This document shows positions 1 through 5,893 of a DNA stretch of 5,893 nucleotides, one piece after another. Position 1 is the first letter of the stretch. Each line of letters opens with the position of its first letter. The position numbers were made by a program, and so were the translations under genes. This stretch comes from Ramlibacter sp. (lineage in GTDB: Bacteria > Pseudomonadota > Gammaproteobacteria > Burkholderiales > Burkholderiaceae): positions 1-5,893 of the forward strand of contig JACMQP010000598.1 in NCBI GenBank assembly GCA_014376915.1, given 5' to 3'. Under the pieces are notes generated by a model. The model searched no databases and was not told the DNA's origin. It saw nothing but the letters and a program-made list of their open reading frames with translations.

Positions 1-2376
1 ATGGGAAAGATGTACAACGCCCTGGCCGAGCACCTGCACTGGATCGAAAGCTCCACGCTGTTTCGGGCCACGCGACCCCTTGTCCGGGCCAAGATGAAGA
101 TCGAGACACTGCTGGGGAAAAGGCCGCCCGAAATCGCGCCGGTTGAAGCCAGGCCGCAACCGGTCCAGCCCCGGGTGGCGACCGTGGACGTGATCGTTCC
201 GGTGTATCGCGGGCTCGCGGACACGCGCCTGTGCGTCGAATCGGTGCTGGCGAGCCGCTGCGTCACGCCCTGGCGGCTGGTGATCCTGAACGACTGCAGC
301 CCCGAGCCGGAACTCGCGCAATGGCTGCGCGAAGTGGCCGGCCGCGACAGCCGCATCGTGCTGCTGGAAAACGACGAGAACCTGGGTTTCGTCGGCACGG
401 TCAACCGCGGCATGGCGCTCAGCGACCAGCACGACGCACTGCTCCTCAACAGCGACACCGAGGTGGCCAACGACTGGCTCGACCGCCTGCGCAACGCCGC
501 CTACAGCGACGCGCGCGTGGCCTCTGTCACGCCGTTTTCCAACAACGCCACCATCTGCAGCTATCCCCGATTCTGCGAGCCGAACCAGCTGCCGCCGCAC
601 TGCGGCACCGCCAGCCTGGATGCGCTGTTCGCCGCGACCAATGCCGGCCAGGTCGTCGACGTGCCGACCGGCGTCGGGTTTTGCATGTACATCCGGCGCG
701 ACTGCCTGGACGCTGTCGGCCTGTTCGACGTCAAGAATTTCGGCAAGGGCTACGGCGAGGAAAACGATTTCTGCCGGCGCGCCGCCGAGGCCGGCTGGCG
801 CAACCTGCACGCCCTCGACACCTTCGTGCTGCACACCGGTGGCGTGAGCTTCGGCGCCAGCAAGAGCCAGCGCGAGCGCGACGCGGTGGAAAAGCTGCCC
901 CGCCTGCATCCGAGCTACGACGGCATCGTCCATGCGTTCGTGGCCGCCGACCCGGCGCGCGGCGCGCGGCTGGCGGTCGATGTGGCGCGCATCCGCGCAC
1001 GCGGCCTGCCCGGCGTGCTGGCCGTGTTGCACGACCGCAGCGGCGGCACGCTGCGCCACGCCACCGAGCTGGCCGGCCACCTGGACCGGCGCGCCGTCTT
1101 CTTCGCGCTGACGCCGACACCTGGCAGCGCCGTGCGGCTCGAGCTGATCGAGCCCGGCGCCGGCTTCCGGCTGGAATTCGGCCTGCCAGGGCAGTGGCAG
1201 ACGCTGCTCGACGTGCTGCGCGGGCTGGGCATCGCGCACGTCCACTACCATCACCTGCTGGGACACCGCGACGAGATCCTGCAGCTGGGCGAGCAGCTGG
1301 GGGTGCGCTGGGATTTCACCGCGCACGACTTCTACAGCATGTGCCCGCAGATCACGCTGACCGGCGACGACGACCGTTATTGCGGTGAAACCGGCATTAG
1401 CGAATGCACGCACTGCGTGCCCGGGGCCTCCGCGCCCGGCGGCCTCGACATCACGCAGTGGCGGGAACGCCATGCCGACTTCCTGGGGCAGGCGCGCCAT
1501 GTGCTCGCGCCGAGCCGAGACACGGCGCGCCGCTTCGCGCGCGCGTTCCCGAAAAGCGACGTGCGGCTCGCGCCGCATACCGACATGGCTTTGCTTGCGC
1601 AGTTGCCGGCGGTGATGCGACTGGCCGCGGATGCGAGGCTGAAGGTGGTCGTGCTCGGCGGGTTGAGCCGCATCAAGGGCGCGGACGTGCTCGAGGACGT
1701 GGCCAGCCTGGCGGCCCGCGCCGGCGCGCCGCTCGAATTCCACCTGATCGGCCACGCCTACCGCGAGTTGCTCAAGCAGCCGCGGGCGGCCCTGACCGTG
1801 CACGGCCCTTATCTCGACAGCGACCTGCCGGGCTTGCTGGCCTGGATCAAGCCGGACCTCATCTGGTTTCCGGCGCTTTGGCCCGAGACGTACAGCTACA
1901 CCCTCAGCGCCGCACTGCTGGCGGGCCTGCCGGTGGTCGCGCCCGACATCGGGTCGTTCCCAGAGCGCCTGAGTGGACGCCGCTGGAGCTGGGTGATGCC
2001 GTGGGACACGGAAGCGGCCGACTGGCTGGCCTTCTTCAACCAAGCGCGCGAGCGGAACTTCATGACGGCAACGTCGCCCGCGCCCCGCTGGGATGTGGCC
2101 CACGCCGACACCGATGCGCTGATCGGCGGCTGGTCGTACGAGGACGAGTACCTGCGGCACGTGCACGCGGTCGTACCGGTCGCTGCCCTGGCGCCGGGCT
2201 TCCTGGCGGCCCTTGCCACCGGCGGCGGCCACGGCATCGAGCGCCAGCGCCGGCGGGTCAAGCGCTGGGCGCTGTCCGCGCTGGTCCGCCTGCGGGTGGC
2301 CCCGCCGCTGCGGCTGGTCGCGCGGGCCTTGCCCCTGCGGCTACAGACCCGCGTCAAGAGCTGGCTGCGGGCCTGA
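1..2376 (+). CDS. Two-domain glycosyltransferase (GT2-like N-terminal, GT4-like C-terminal), possibly 5'-partial
   Basis: Predicted cytoplasmic glycosyltransferase for surface polysaccharide synthesis, 791 aa as seen. The first domain (about residues 60-310) is GT2/GT-A: strand VDVIVPVYRG at 62-71, DXD-like NSDT at 150-153, GYGEENDF at 250-257 as the acceptor-side acidic motif, and HTGG at 278-281. The second (about 335-720) is GT4/GT-B: HVHYHHLLGH at 413-422, AHDFYSMCP at 441-449, four cysteines at 448, 461, 469 and 472, GLSRIKGADV at 554-563, and WPETYSYTLSAALLAGLPVV at 627-646. The second Glu of the usual EX7E motif is Ala637. A basic tail (748-790) could be membrane-associating. Two active sites suggest two successive sugar transfers; donor and acceptor cannot be told from sequence. 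The ATG is the very first base of the window, so the upstream region is unseen and the protein may be longer; Met4 is another possible start. It is probably cotranscribed with the next gene, 2 nt downstream. Confidence 0.9.
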   Translation: MGKMYNALAEHLHWIESSTLFRATRPLVRAKMKIETLLGKRPPEIAPVEARPQPVQPRVATVDVIVPVYRGLADTRLCVESVLASRCVTPWRLVILNDCSPEPELAQWLREVAGRDSRIVLLENDENLGFVGTVNRGMALSDQHDALLLNSDTEVANDWLDRLRNAAYSDARVASVTPFSNNATICSYPRFCEPNQLPPHCGTASLDALFAATNAGQVVDVPTGVGFCMYIRRDCLDAVGLFDVKNFGKGYGEENDFCRRAAEAGWRNLHALDTFVLHTGGVSFGASKSQRERDAVEKLPRLHPSYDGIVHAFVAADPARGARLAVDVARIRARGLPGVLAVLHDRSGGTLRHATELAGHLDRRAVFFALTPTPGSAVRLELIEPGAGFRLEFGLPGQWQTLLDVLRGLGIAHVHYHHLLGHRDEILQLGEQLGVRWDFTAHDFYSMCPQITLTGDDDRYCGETGISECTHCVPGASAPGGLDITQWRERHADFLGQARHVLAPSRDTARRFARAFPKSDVRLAPHTDMALLAQLPAVMRLAADARLKVVVLGGLSRIKGADVLEDVASLAARAGAPLEFHLIGHAYRELLKQPRAALTVHGPYLDSDLPGLLAWIKPDLIWFPALWPETYSYTLSAALLAGLPVVAPDIGSFPERLSGRRWSWVMPWDTEAADWLAFFNQARERNFMTATSPAPRWDVAHADTDALIGGWSYEDEYLRHVHAVVPVAALAPGFLAALATGGGHGIERQRRRVKRWALSALVRLRVAPPLRLVARALPLRLQTRVKSWLRA

Positions 2377-2378
2377 CC

Positions 2379-3833
2379 ATGGACGTCCATCACCCCACTC
2401 CCACCGAACGGCTGGCGCAGCTGATCGACCGCAACCAGGCTGCGCTGGCCTGGGCGATCGCCAGCATGTTGCTGCTGGCGCTGCATTACAGCCATGGTTA
2501 CACGGGGCACCACTTCGATTCGGCGCAATACTGGGGGCTGGCCTCATTCGAGACGCTCGGCAACGTGCCCAGTTCGCGCGGCTACGTCTTTCCTGCCCTG
2601 CTGGCGCCGCTGCGCTCCGTGTCCTCGCTGGCGGACAACCCGGTCCACATCTACCGGTTGGGGATGTCGATCCTCTACGGTGGGCTGTTGACGACCCTGC
2701 TGCCGGCCGCCTTCCGCCAGGCCTTCGGCGGCAGCCTGTCGCTGGCGCGGCGGCTGGTGCCGGTGCTGCTGCTGGCCATCCTGTTTCCGGGGCTGCTGCT
2801 GTTTCCCCTGAGCGACCTGCCCGCCGCCCTGCTGGCTTTCGCGGCGCTGCTGTGTGCCTTGCGCGGGATGGATGCGACCGCTTCGCGCAACCAGTTCATC
2901 GGCCTGCTGGTCGCCGCCGGCGCACTGATGGGTGCGGCCTACAACACCCGCACCATCTACCTGTTCGCGGGCATTCCGCTCGGGCTGCTGGCGGCTGTGA
3001 CGGTGCGCGGGGCGTGGGCCAGGGCGCCCTATCCGCGCTGGCTGGGCCTGCTTGCCTTCGTCGCGGGAATCGTCGCCATTTCGCTGCCGCAGTTCGCGAT
3101 CAACATGCGCACGCACGGCGCCACCAGCTTCGCCGTGCAATCCGCCATCCACAGCAAGAGCCTGTTCGCCACCCAACTGGTCTGGGGCATGACGCTGCAG
3201 CGGTACGAAACCACGCTGAGCCGGGATACGCCCGGCCCGCAGGTGTACTACTTCGATCCCGCCGGCGCGCGCCTGTTCAAGGAGACCGCGGCCGGAGGCG
3301 ACCTGTTCTCCCTGCCCTACTACATGAAGGTGGTCGCGCAGCACCCGCTGGAATTCATCGCGCTGTACACGCGCCATGTCGTGAATGGCCTGGATGTGCG
3401 CGACGGCCTGGTCTACACGCTCAAGCCCTCGCCACTGCGCAGCCGCACCGCGCTGTTCAATTTTCTCGTGCTCGCGCTCGCGGTTGCGGTCGTCGCATCG
3501 GTCCGCCGCCGCAAAACCGCACCGACCGGCGCCAGCTGGCGTGCCGTTCCACGCTCCTGGCCGGTGCCGCTCGCGTTGCTGCTGCTCCCGGTCGTCGCCA
3601 TCGTGCCGGGAGCGATCGAGACGCGCTTCTTCCTGCCGCTGCACCTGCTGGCCTACTGCGTCATCGCCTTCCATTTCGACGCTGCCGCCTTGCGGGCGTG
3701 CGTGAAGCAGCACGCCACGGTCATGGTGCTGATCCTGGCGGTGACCGGCGCATTGTTCTTCGCGGTCTCGCTGTCGACAATGGCCCAGATCCAGTATGCG
3801 TGGCCGGCCCAGTACGGGCTCGGGGCCCGGTGA
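2379..3833 (+). CDS. Polytopic membrane protein, GT-C-type glycosyltransferase-like (GT39/ArnT-like fold)
   Basis: A 484-aa integral inner-membrane protein with about 11-12 hydrophobic segments (roughly 20-38, 68-80, 95-112, 126-143, 147-162, 172-190, 192-208, 221-241, 356-375, 396-413, 415-432, 446-464). After the first segment lies a loop with HHFDSAQYW (44-52). An Asp at this place is typical of GT-C enzymes, which use polyprenyl-phosphate sugars on the periplasmic face, so Asp47 is a candidate catalytic base. A hydrophilic loop spans about 243-355, and ETRFFLP at 414-420 resembles the Arg-aromatic-Pro motif of late GT-C helices. The frame is open far upstream, but that part overlaps the preceding gene in another frame. 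The ATG two bases after that gene's stop gives a normal N-terminus. No strong Shine-Dalgarno is visible, so translational coupling is likely. The GT-C assignment rests on topology and short motifs; a non-catalytic membrane protein remains possible. Confidence 0.78.
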   Translation: MDVHHPTPTERLAQLIDRNQAALAWAIASMLLLALHYSHGYTGHHFDSAQYWGLASFETLGNVPSSRGYVFPALLAPLRSVSSLADNPVHIYRLGMSILYGGLLTTLLPAAFRQAFGGSLSLARRLVPVLLLAILFPGLLLFPLSDLPAALLAFAALLCALRGMDATASRNQFIGLLVAAGALMGAAYNTRTIYLFAGIPLGLLAAVTVRGAWARAPYPRWLGLLAFVAGIVAISLPQFAINMRTHGATSFAVQSAIHSKSLFATQLVWGMTLQRYETTLSRDTPGPQVYYFDPAGARLFKETAAGGDLFSLPYYMKVVAQHPLEFIALYTRHVVNGLDVRDGLVYTLKPSPLRSRTALFNFLVLALAVAVVASVRRRKTAPTGASWRAVPRSWPVPLALLLLPVVAIVPGAIETRFFLPLHLLAYCVIAFHFDAAALRACVKQHATVMVLILAVTGALFFAVSLSTMAQIQYAWPAQYGLGAR

Positions 3834-3867
3834 GCATTCGTTCGTCAACTCGCGGTCGGGTTTTTCT

Positions 3868-3872
3868 GGAGG
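3868..3872 (+). promoter_or_regulatory. Shine-Dalgarno that decides a GTG start
   Basis: GGAGG lies 4 nt before the GTG at 3877, within a 43-nt gap that is less GC-rich (about 56%) than the flanking genes. The spacing is slightly short but usable. The alternative ATG at 3898 has only a weak GAG about 15 nt upstream. The in-frame ATG at 3796 lies inside the preceding gene and would add low-complexity residues rich in Gly, Ser and Arg. The GTG is therefore preferred. Confidence 0.6.
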
Positions 3873-3876
3873 TCGT

Positions 3877-4674
3877 GTGGAGATTCTTCGATCACTGATG
3901 CGGCGCCTGGCGCCCCAGAACAGTCCCGGGCTGCCGGAGCAAATCCTGGATTTTGGCCGTCTGCAGGAGCAGGCACGGACGCTGGCGCCGGGCTACCAGA
4001 GTGCCGAGCCCTTCCCGCACGTGGTGATCGACGACCTGATCGACGCCGCCACCGTTGCCCGTCTCGGCCGCGAGTTCCCGGACCGCGAAGACCGCGCCGC
4101 CTGGCTCGATTACAACGGCGCCGGCGAAACCGGCAAACCGCTGCAGTTCCGCAAGTACCACATCAGCGACGAGGACCGGCTGGGGCCTGTCACCCAGCGC
4201 CTGCTCTACGAACTCAAGAGCGCGCGTTTCCTTCGGGTGCTGAGCACGCTGACGGGAATCGAGAACCTGATCCCGGATGCGCTGAACCACGGCGGCGGCA
4301 TCCACATGAACTGCAGCGGCGCGATGTTGAAGATCCATGCCGACTTCAACCGCCATCCCGAATGGCACCTGGACCGGCGGCTGAACCTGTTGCTGTACCT
4401 GAACGAAGACTGGCAGGCCAGCTTCGGCGGCGACCTGGAACTGTGGGACCGGGAGATGGCCGCCTGCCGCACGCGGGTGGCGCCGGTGGCGGGCCGCTGC
4501 GTGATCTTCAGCACCTCGAAGACCTCGTACCACGGCCACCCGGACCCGATTGCCTGCCCGGCCGACGTCACGCGCAAATCGATCGCGCTGTACTACTACA
4601 CCAACCGTCCGCGCGACGGCGACGCACCGGCCCACTCCACGCTCTGGCAGGCACGCCCGGGCACCGGGGACTGA
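3877..4674 (+). CDS. 2-oxoglutarate/Fe(II)-dependent oxygenase (prolyl 4-hydroxylase-like, 2OG-FeII_Oxy_3 type)
   Basis: A 265-aa soluble protein with a double-stranded beta-helix oxygenase core. The iron-binding triad is visible: HAD at 154-156 (His154, Asp156) and the distal His219 in SYHGHP (217-222). Arg233 in TRKSIALYYYT (232-242) is the expected 2-oxoglutarate carboxylate anchor. RRLNLLLYLNEDW (167-179) and GGDLELWD (184-191) are characteristic of the family. Such enzymes couple 2-oxoglutarate decarboxylation to substrate hydroxylation. In polysaccharide loci they are plausible sugar or lipid-modifying enzymes, but the substrate cannot be deduced here. There is no signal peptide, so it should act in the cytoplasm. 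The start is taken as GTG 3877 because of GGAGG just upstream; ATG 3898 would give 258 aa and an intact core. It is the last gene of the rightward operon and ends 4 nt from the converging gene. Confidence 0.88.
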   Translation: MEILRSLMRRLAPQNSPGLPEQILDFGRLQEQARTLAPGYQSAEPFPHVVIDDLIDAATVARLGREFPDREDRAAWLDYNGAGETGKPLQFRKYHISDEDRLGPVTQRLLYELKSARFLRVLSTLTGIENLIPDALNHGGGIHMNCSGAMLKIHADFNRHPEWHLDRRLNLLLYLNEDWQASFGGDLELWDREMAACRTRVAPVAGRCVIFSTSKTSYHGHPDPIACPADVTRKSIALYYYTNRPRDGDAPAHSTLWQARPGTGD

Positions 4675-4678
4675 AGAC

Positions 4679-5578
4679 TCACCGGCGTTCGGGCTCGCAG
4701 AAAAAGCGGGGCGCGACCTTCCAGAAGTGCCACGCCGCGGGCTCTTCGCCGATCGCCTGTTCGAGCAGCCCGAAAGCCTCCAGGATCAGCGACCGGATGT
4801 CGGAGCCGCTGCTGAGCGGCTCGATCTTCAGGGTCCGCTGGCCGTCGCTCATGCGGATGCCGGTCAGGTAGACGTAGATCGGAACCTGCAATTCCACGGC
4901 AATGCGAAAGAGCGCGCGGGGGACGCGCGCGTGCATGCCGATGATCGGGATCAACTCGTTCGCGGCGGCCTGGTCGGACGGCACGTCGGCCGCGACGGCC
5001 ACCTGCTGGCGCGCGCTCAGCGTCCTCATCAGGCGCCGCAGCGCGGACGCTTCGATCGACCTGGTGCCGAGCGCGGACTCGTTCTCGCGGTTGCGGGCTG
5101 CGTAGTAGTGATAGCGCACCGCCTGGCCGGGAAAGTTGGCGCGCAGGTGCGGCGCGACCAGTGCATGCGCCGACAGGCCCTGGCTGCCCATGTGCCGCAG
5201 CGCCCACATCCCCGCGCCCCAGTGGAAGGTGCAGAGGATCGCGGGCTGGTCGGGTGCGGGCCAGTGCCCCTGCGTCTCGAGGTGCTTCGCCATCCACGGG
5301 TCGCCGCGGGTCCGCGACAGATAGAAGTCCGCGTTGTCGATCAGCATCACCAGGCGGCAATCGATCAGCCATTGCGCTGGATCGCCACGCACCCAGCCGC
5401 GCTCAGTCGCATGGGCCAGCGCCTGCCGGCACTCGTCGCGGTAGAGGAAGTCGAACCGGCACAGCCACCGGAACAGCCGGAAGCACAGGGACCACGGCAG
5501 CACCGCGGCAATGCCGGGAACCAGGACCAGTTCAAGGAGATCGCGCGCTTCGCTGCGCAAGCGACGGACCGGGCTCAT
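4679..5578 (-). CDS. LpxL/HtrB-like lysophospholipid acyltransferase family protein with atypical catalytic motif
   Basis: A 299-aa protein resembling the lipid A late acyltransferase family, which normally moves acyl chains from acyl-ACP to glycolipids at the inner membrane. A hydrophobic N-terminal stretch (about 14-40) could anchor it. The catalytic region reads CTFHWGAGMWALR (116-128): His119 fits the HX4D/E motif, but the acidic position is Met124. Later family features are present: AADVPSDQAA (196-205), a block 208-237 matching the usual FFG...P..LA...PV region (IIGMHARVPRALF at 212-224, VPIYVYL at 232-238), and the C-terminal PAAWHFWKVAPRF (280-292), like the P..W.W...RF tail of LpxL. 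It starts 7 nt after the Wzt-like gene stop, with only AGG as a weak ribosome site, so coupling is likely. Family membership is fairly secure; acyltransferase activity is not, because of the missing acid. It could modify the exported glycolipid or have another role. Confidence 0.8.
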   Translation of the reverse strand: MSPVRRLRSEARDLLELVLVPGIAAVLPWSLCFRLFRWLCRFDFLYRDECRQALAHATERGWVRGDPAQWLIDCRLVMLIDNADFYLSRTRGDPWMAKHLETQGHWPAPDQPAILCTFHWGAGMWALRHMGSQGLSAHALVAPHLRANFPGQAVRYHYYAARNRENESALGTRSIEASALRRLMRTLSARQQVAVAADVPSDQAAANELIPIIGMHARVPRALFRIAVELQVPIYVYLTGIRMSDGQRTLKIEPLSSGSDIRSLILEAFGLLEQAIGEEPAAWHFWKVAPRFFCEPERR

Positions 5579-5588
5579 GCGGCGCCTA
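5579..5588 (-). promoter_or_regulatory. Stop/weak Shine-Dalgarno overlap coupling the Wzt-like gene to the acyltransferase-like gene
   Basis: On the minus strand the TAG stop of the Wzt-like gene is followed by G, making an AGG six bases before the ATG of the downstream gene. It is the only ribosome-binding-like sequence there. This suggests reinitiation by ribosomes finishing the upstream gene, and so cotranslation of the two products. Confidence 0.45.
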
Positions 5589-5893
5589 CGTCCACTGGTG
5601 CGGCAGCTGGACCAGTCCGGGCATCAGGCTGCGAAATTCCCAGGCGAAGAAGCTGCAGTGCAGCCACTCGTCGTACATGACCAGGCCCTTGGCGTCGGCG
5701 AGATAGGCACTCAGCACGTACTCGCCGGAATGCAGGGTGAGGTCCGGGAAGGTGACGGTGGTCCGCCACAAACCGTCGGCGCCGAGCGCGGGCTTCACGC
5801 CATCGGCGTGCGTGGCCGCGACCGTGATGCCGACCCCGTGTGCCTGCTCCAGCATCACACCGATGCTCGGCACCTCGCCCGGCGCCAGCTTGG
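5586..5893 (-). CDS. wzt: Wzt-like ABC transporter ATP-binding protein, C-terminal carbohydrate-binding domain (partial, N-terminal part outside window)
   Basis: Only the last 101 complete codons are visible; the frame stays open to the window edge. The GTG at 5873 reads as an internal Val, in KLAPGEVPSIGVML, not as a start. The sequence has the pattern of the Wzt C-terminal beta-sandwich: PSIGVMLEQAHGVGI, then a strand with LWRTTVTFPDLTLHSGEYVL, then LADAKGLVMYDEW, and a final GLVQLPHQWT, close to the usual G.V.LPH.W ending. In ABC-dependent O-antigen export, this domain of the ATPase binds the finished polysaccharide, often by its chemically modified end, before Wzm/Wzt export it across the inner membrane. 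The nucleotide-binding domain and a Wzm partner would lie beyond the right edge. The symbol is given by domain resemblance; the ATPase half cannot be seen. Confidence 0.82.
   Translation of the reverse strand, partial: KLAPGEVPSIGVMLEQAHGVGITVAATHADGVKPALGADGLWRTTVTFPDLTLHSGEYVLSAYLADAKGLVMYDEWLHCSFFAWEFRSLMPGLVQLPHQWT

Noticed and set aside
1404..2378. N-terminal extension of the GT-C-like gene reading back to 1404
   Set aside because: It overlaps the GT4-like domain in another frame and has shadow-like Arg/Ala/Gly composition; the real start is the ATG at 2379.
2544..3848. 434-aa open frame on the minus strand opposite the GT-C-like gene
   Set aside because: Its composition (rich in Gln, Arg, Gly, His) is typical of an antisense shadow in GC-rich DNA, and the + strand frame has clear membrane segments.
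3818..3870. Possible intrinsic terminator between the GT-C-like gene and the oxygenase
   Set aside because: There is a short GCTC/GAGC inverted repeat around the stop codon and a run of five T at 3861-3865, but they are about 25 nt apart and the stem is weak, so they do not form a terminator.
3796..3876. Upstream ATG at 3796 as start of the oxygenase
   Set aside because: It would overlap the preceding gene by 38 nt, add a low-complexity N-terminus, and ignore the GGAGG before GTG 3877.
2213..3898. 561-aa + strand open frame over the GT-C-like gene
   Set aside because: Arg/Ala/Gly/Pro-rich shadow with no domain pattern, in a different frame from the membrane protein.
4550..5680. 376-aa open frame on the + strand across the acyltransferase-like gene
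   Set aside because: Low-information sequence rich in Arg, Ala, Gln and Pro; the minus-strand frame carries recognisable family motifs and a sensible start.
5586..5873. Independent 95-aa protein starting at GTG 5873
   Set aside because: The frame continues to the window edge and the sequence matches the end of a Wzt C-terminal domain, so it is the tail of a larger gene.

Overview
The window comes from a GC-rich, GC3-rich Gram-negative genome. A beta- or gammaproteobacterium of the Burkholderiales or Xanthomonadales type would fit, but no gene here fixes the taxon. It is a piece of a cell-surface polysaccharide locus, most likely an O-antigen cluster of the ABC-transporter type. The main evidence is the tail of a Wzt-like transporter ATPase at the right edge, plus glycosyltransferases at the left.

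Left part, + strand: a large two-domain glycosyltransferase (GT2-like then GT4-like, 1-2376, possibly cut by the window edge) is followed after 2 nt by a polytopic GT-C-like membrane protein (2379-3833). After a 43-nt gap with a good Shine-Dalgarno comes a 2-oxoglutarate/Fe(II) oxygenase (3877-4674). These three look like one operon read rightward.

Right part, - strand: the C-terminal carbohydrate-binding domain of a Wzt-like ABC transporter ATPase (5586-5893, running off the window) is followed 7 nt later by an LpxL/HtrB-like acyltransferase homologue (4679-5578). This operon converges on the first with only 4 nt between the two stop codons. There is no gene-free stretch over 300 nt, and I see no RNA gene, CRISPR, mobile element or clear intrinsic terminator.

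A working model, by inference: the cytoplasmic GT2/GT4 protein builds part of a lipid-linked glycan, and the ABC exporter recognises and exports the chain through the Wzt C-terminal domain. The GT-C protein could add a sugar on the periplasmic face from a polyprenyl-phosphate donor. The oxygenase and the acyltransferase-like protein would be accessory modifiers of the glycan or its lipid carrier. The least explained pieces are the oxygenase and the acyltransferase-like protein; in the latter the acidic residue of the expected HX4D/E catalytic motif appears to be methionine.
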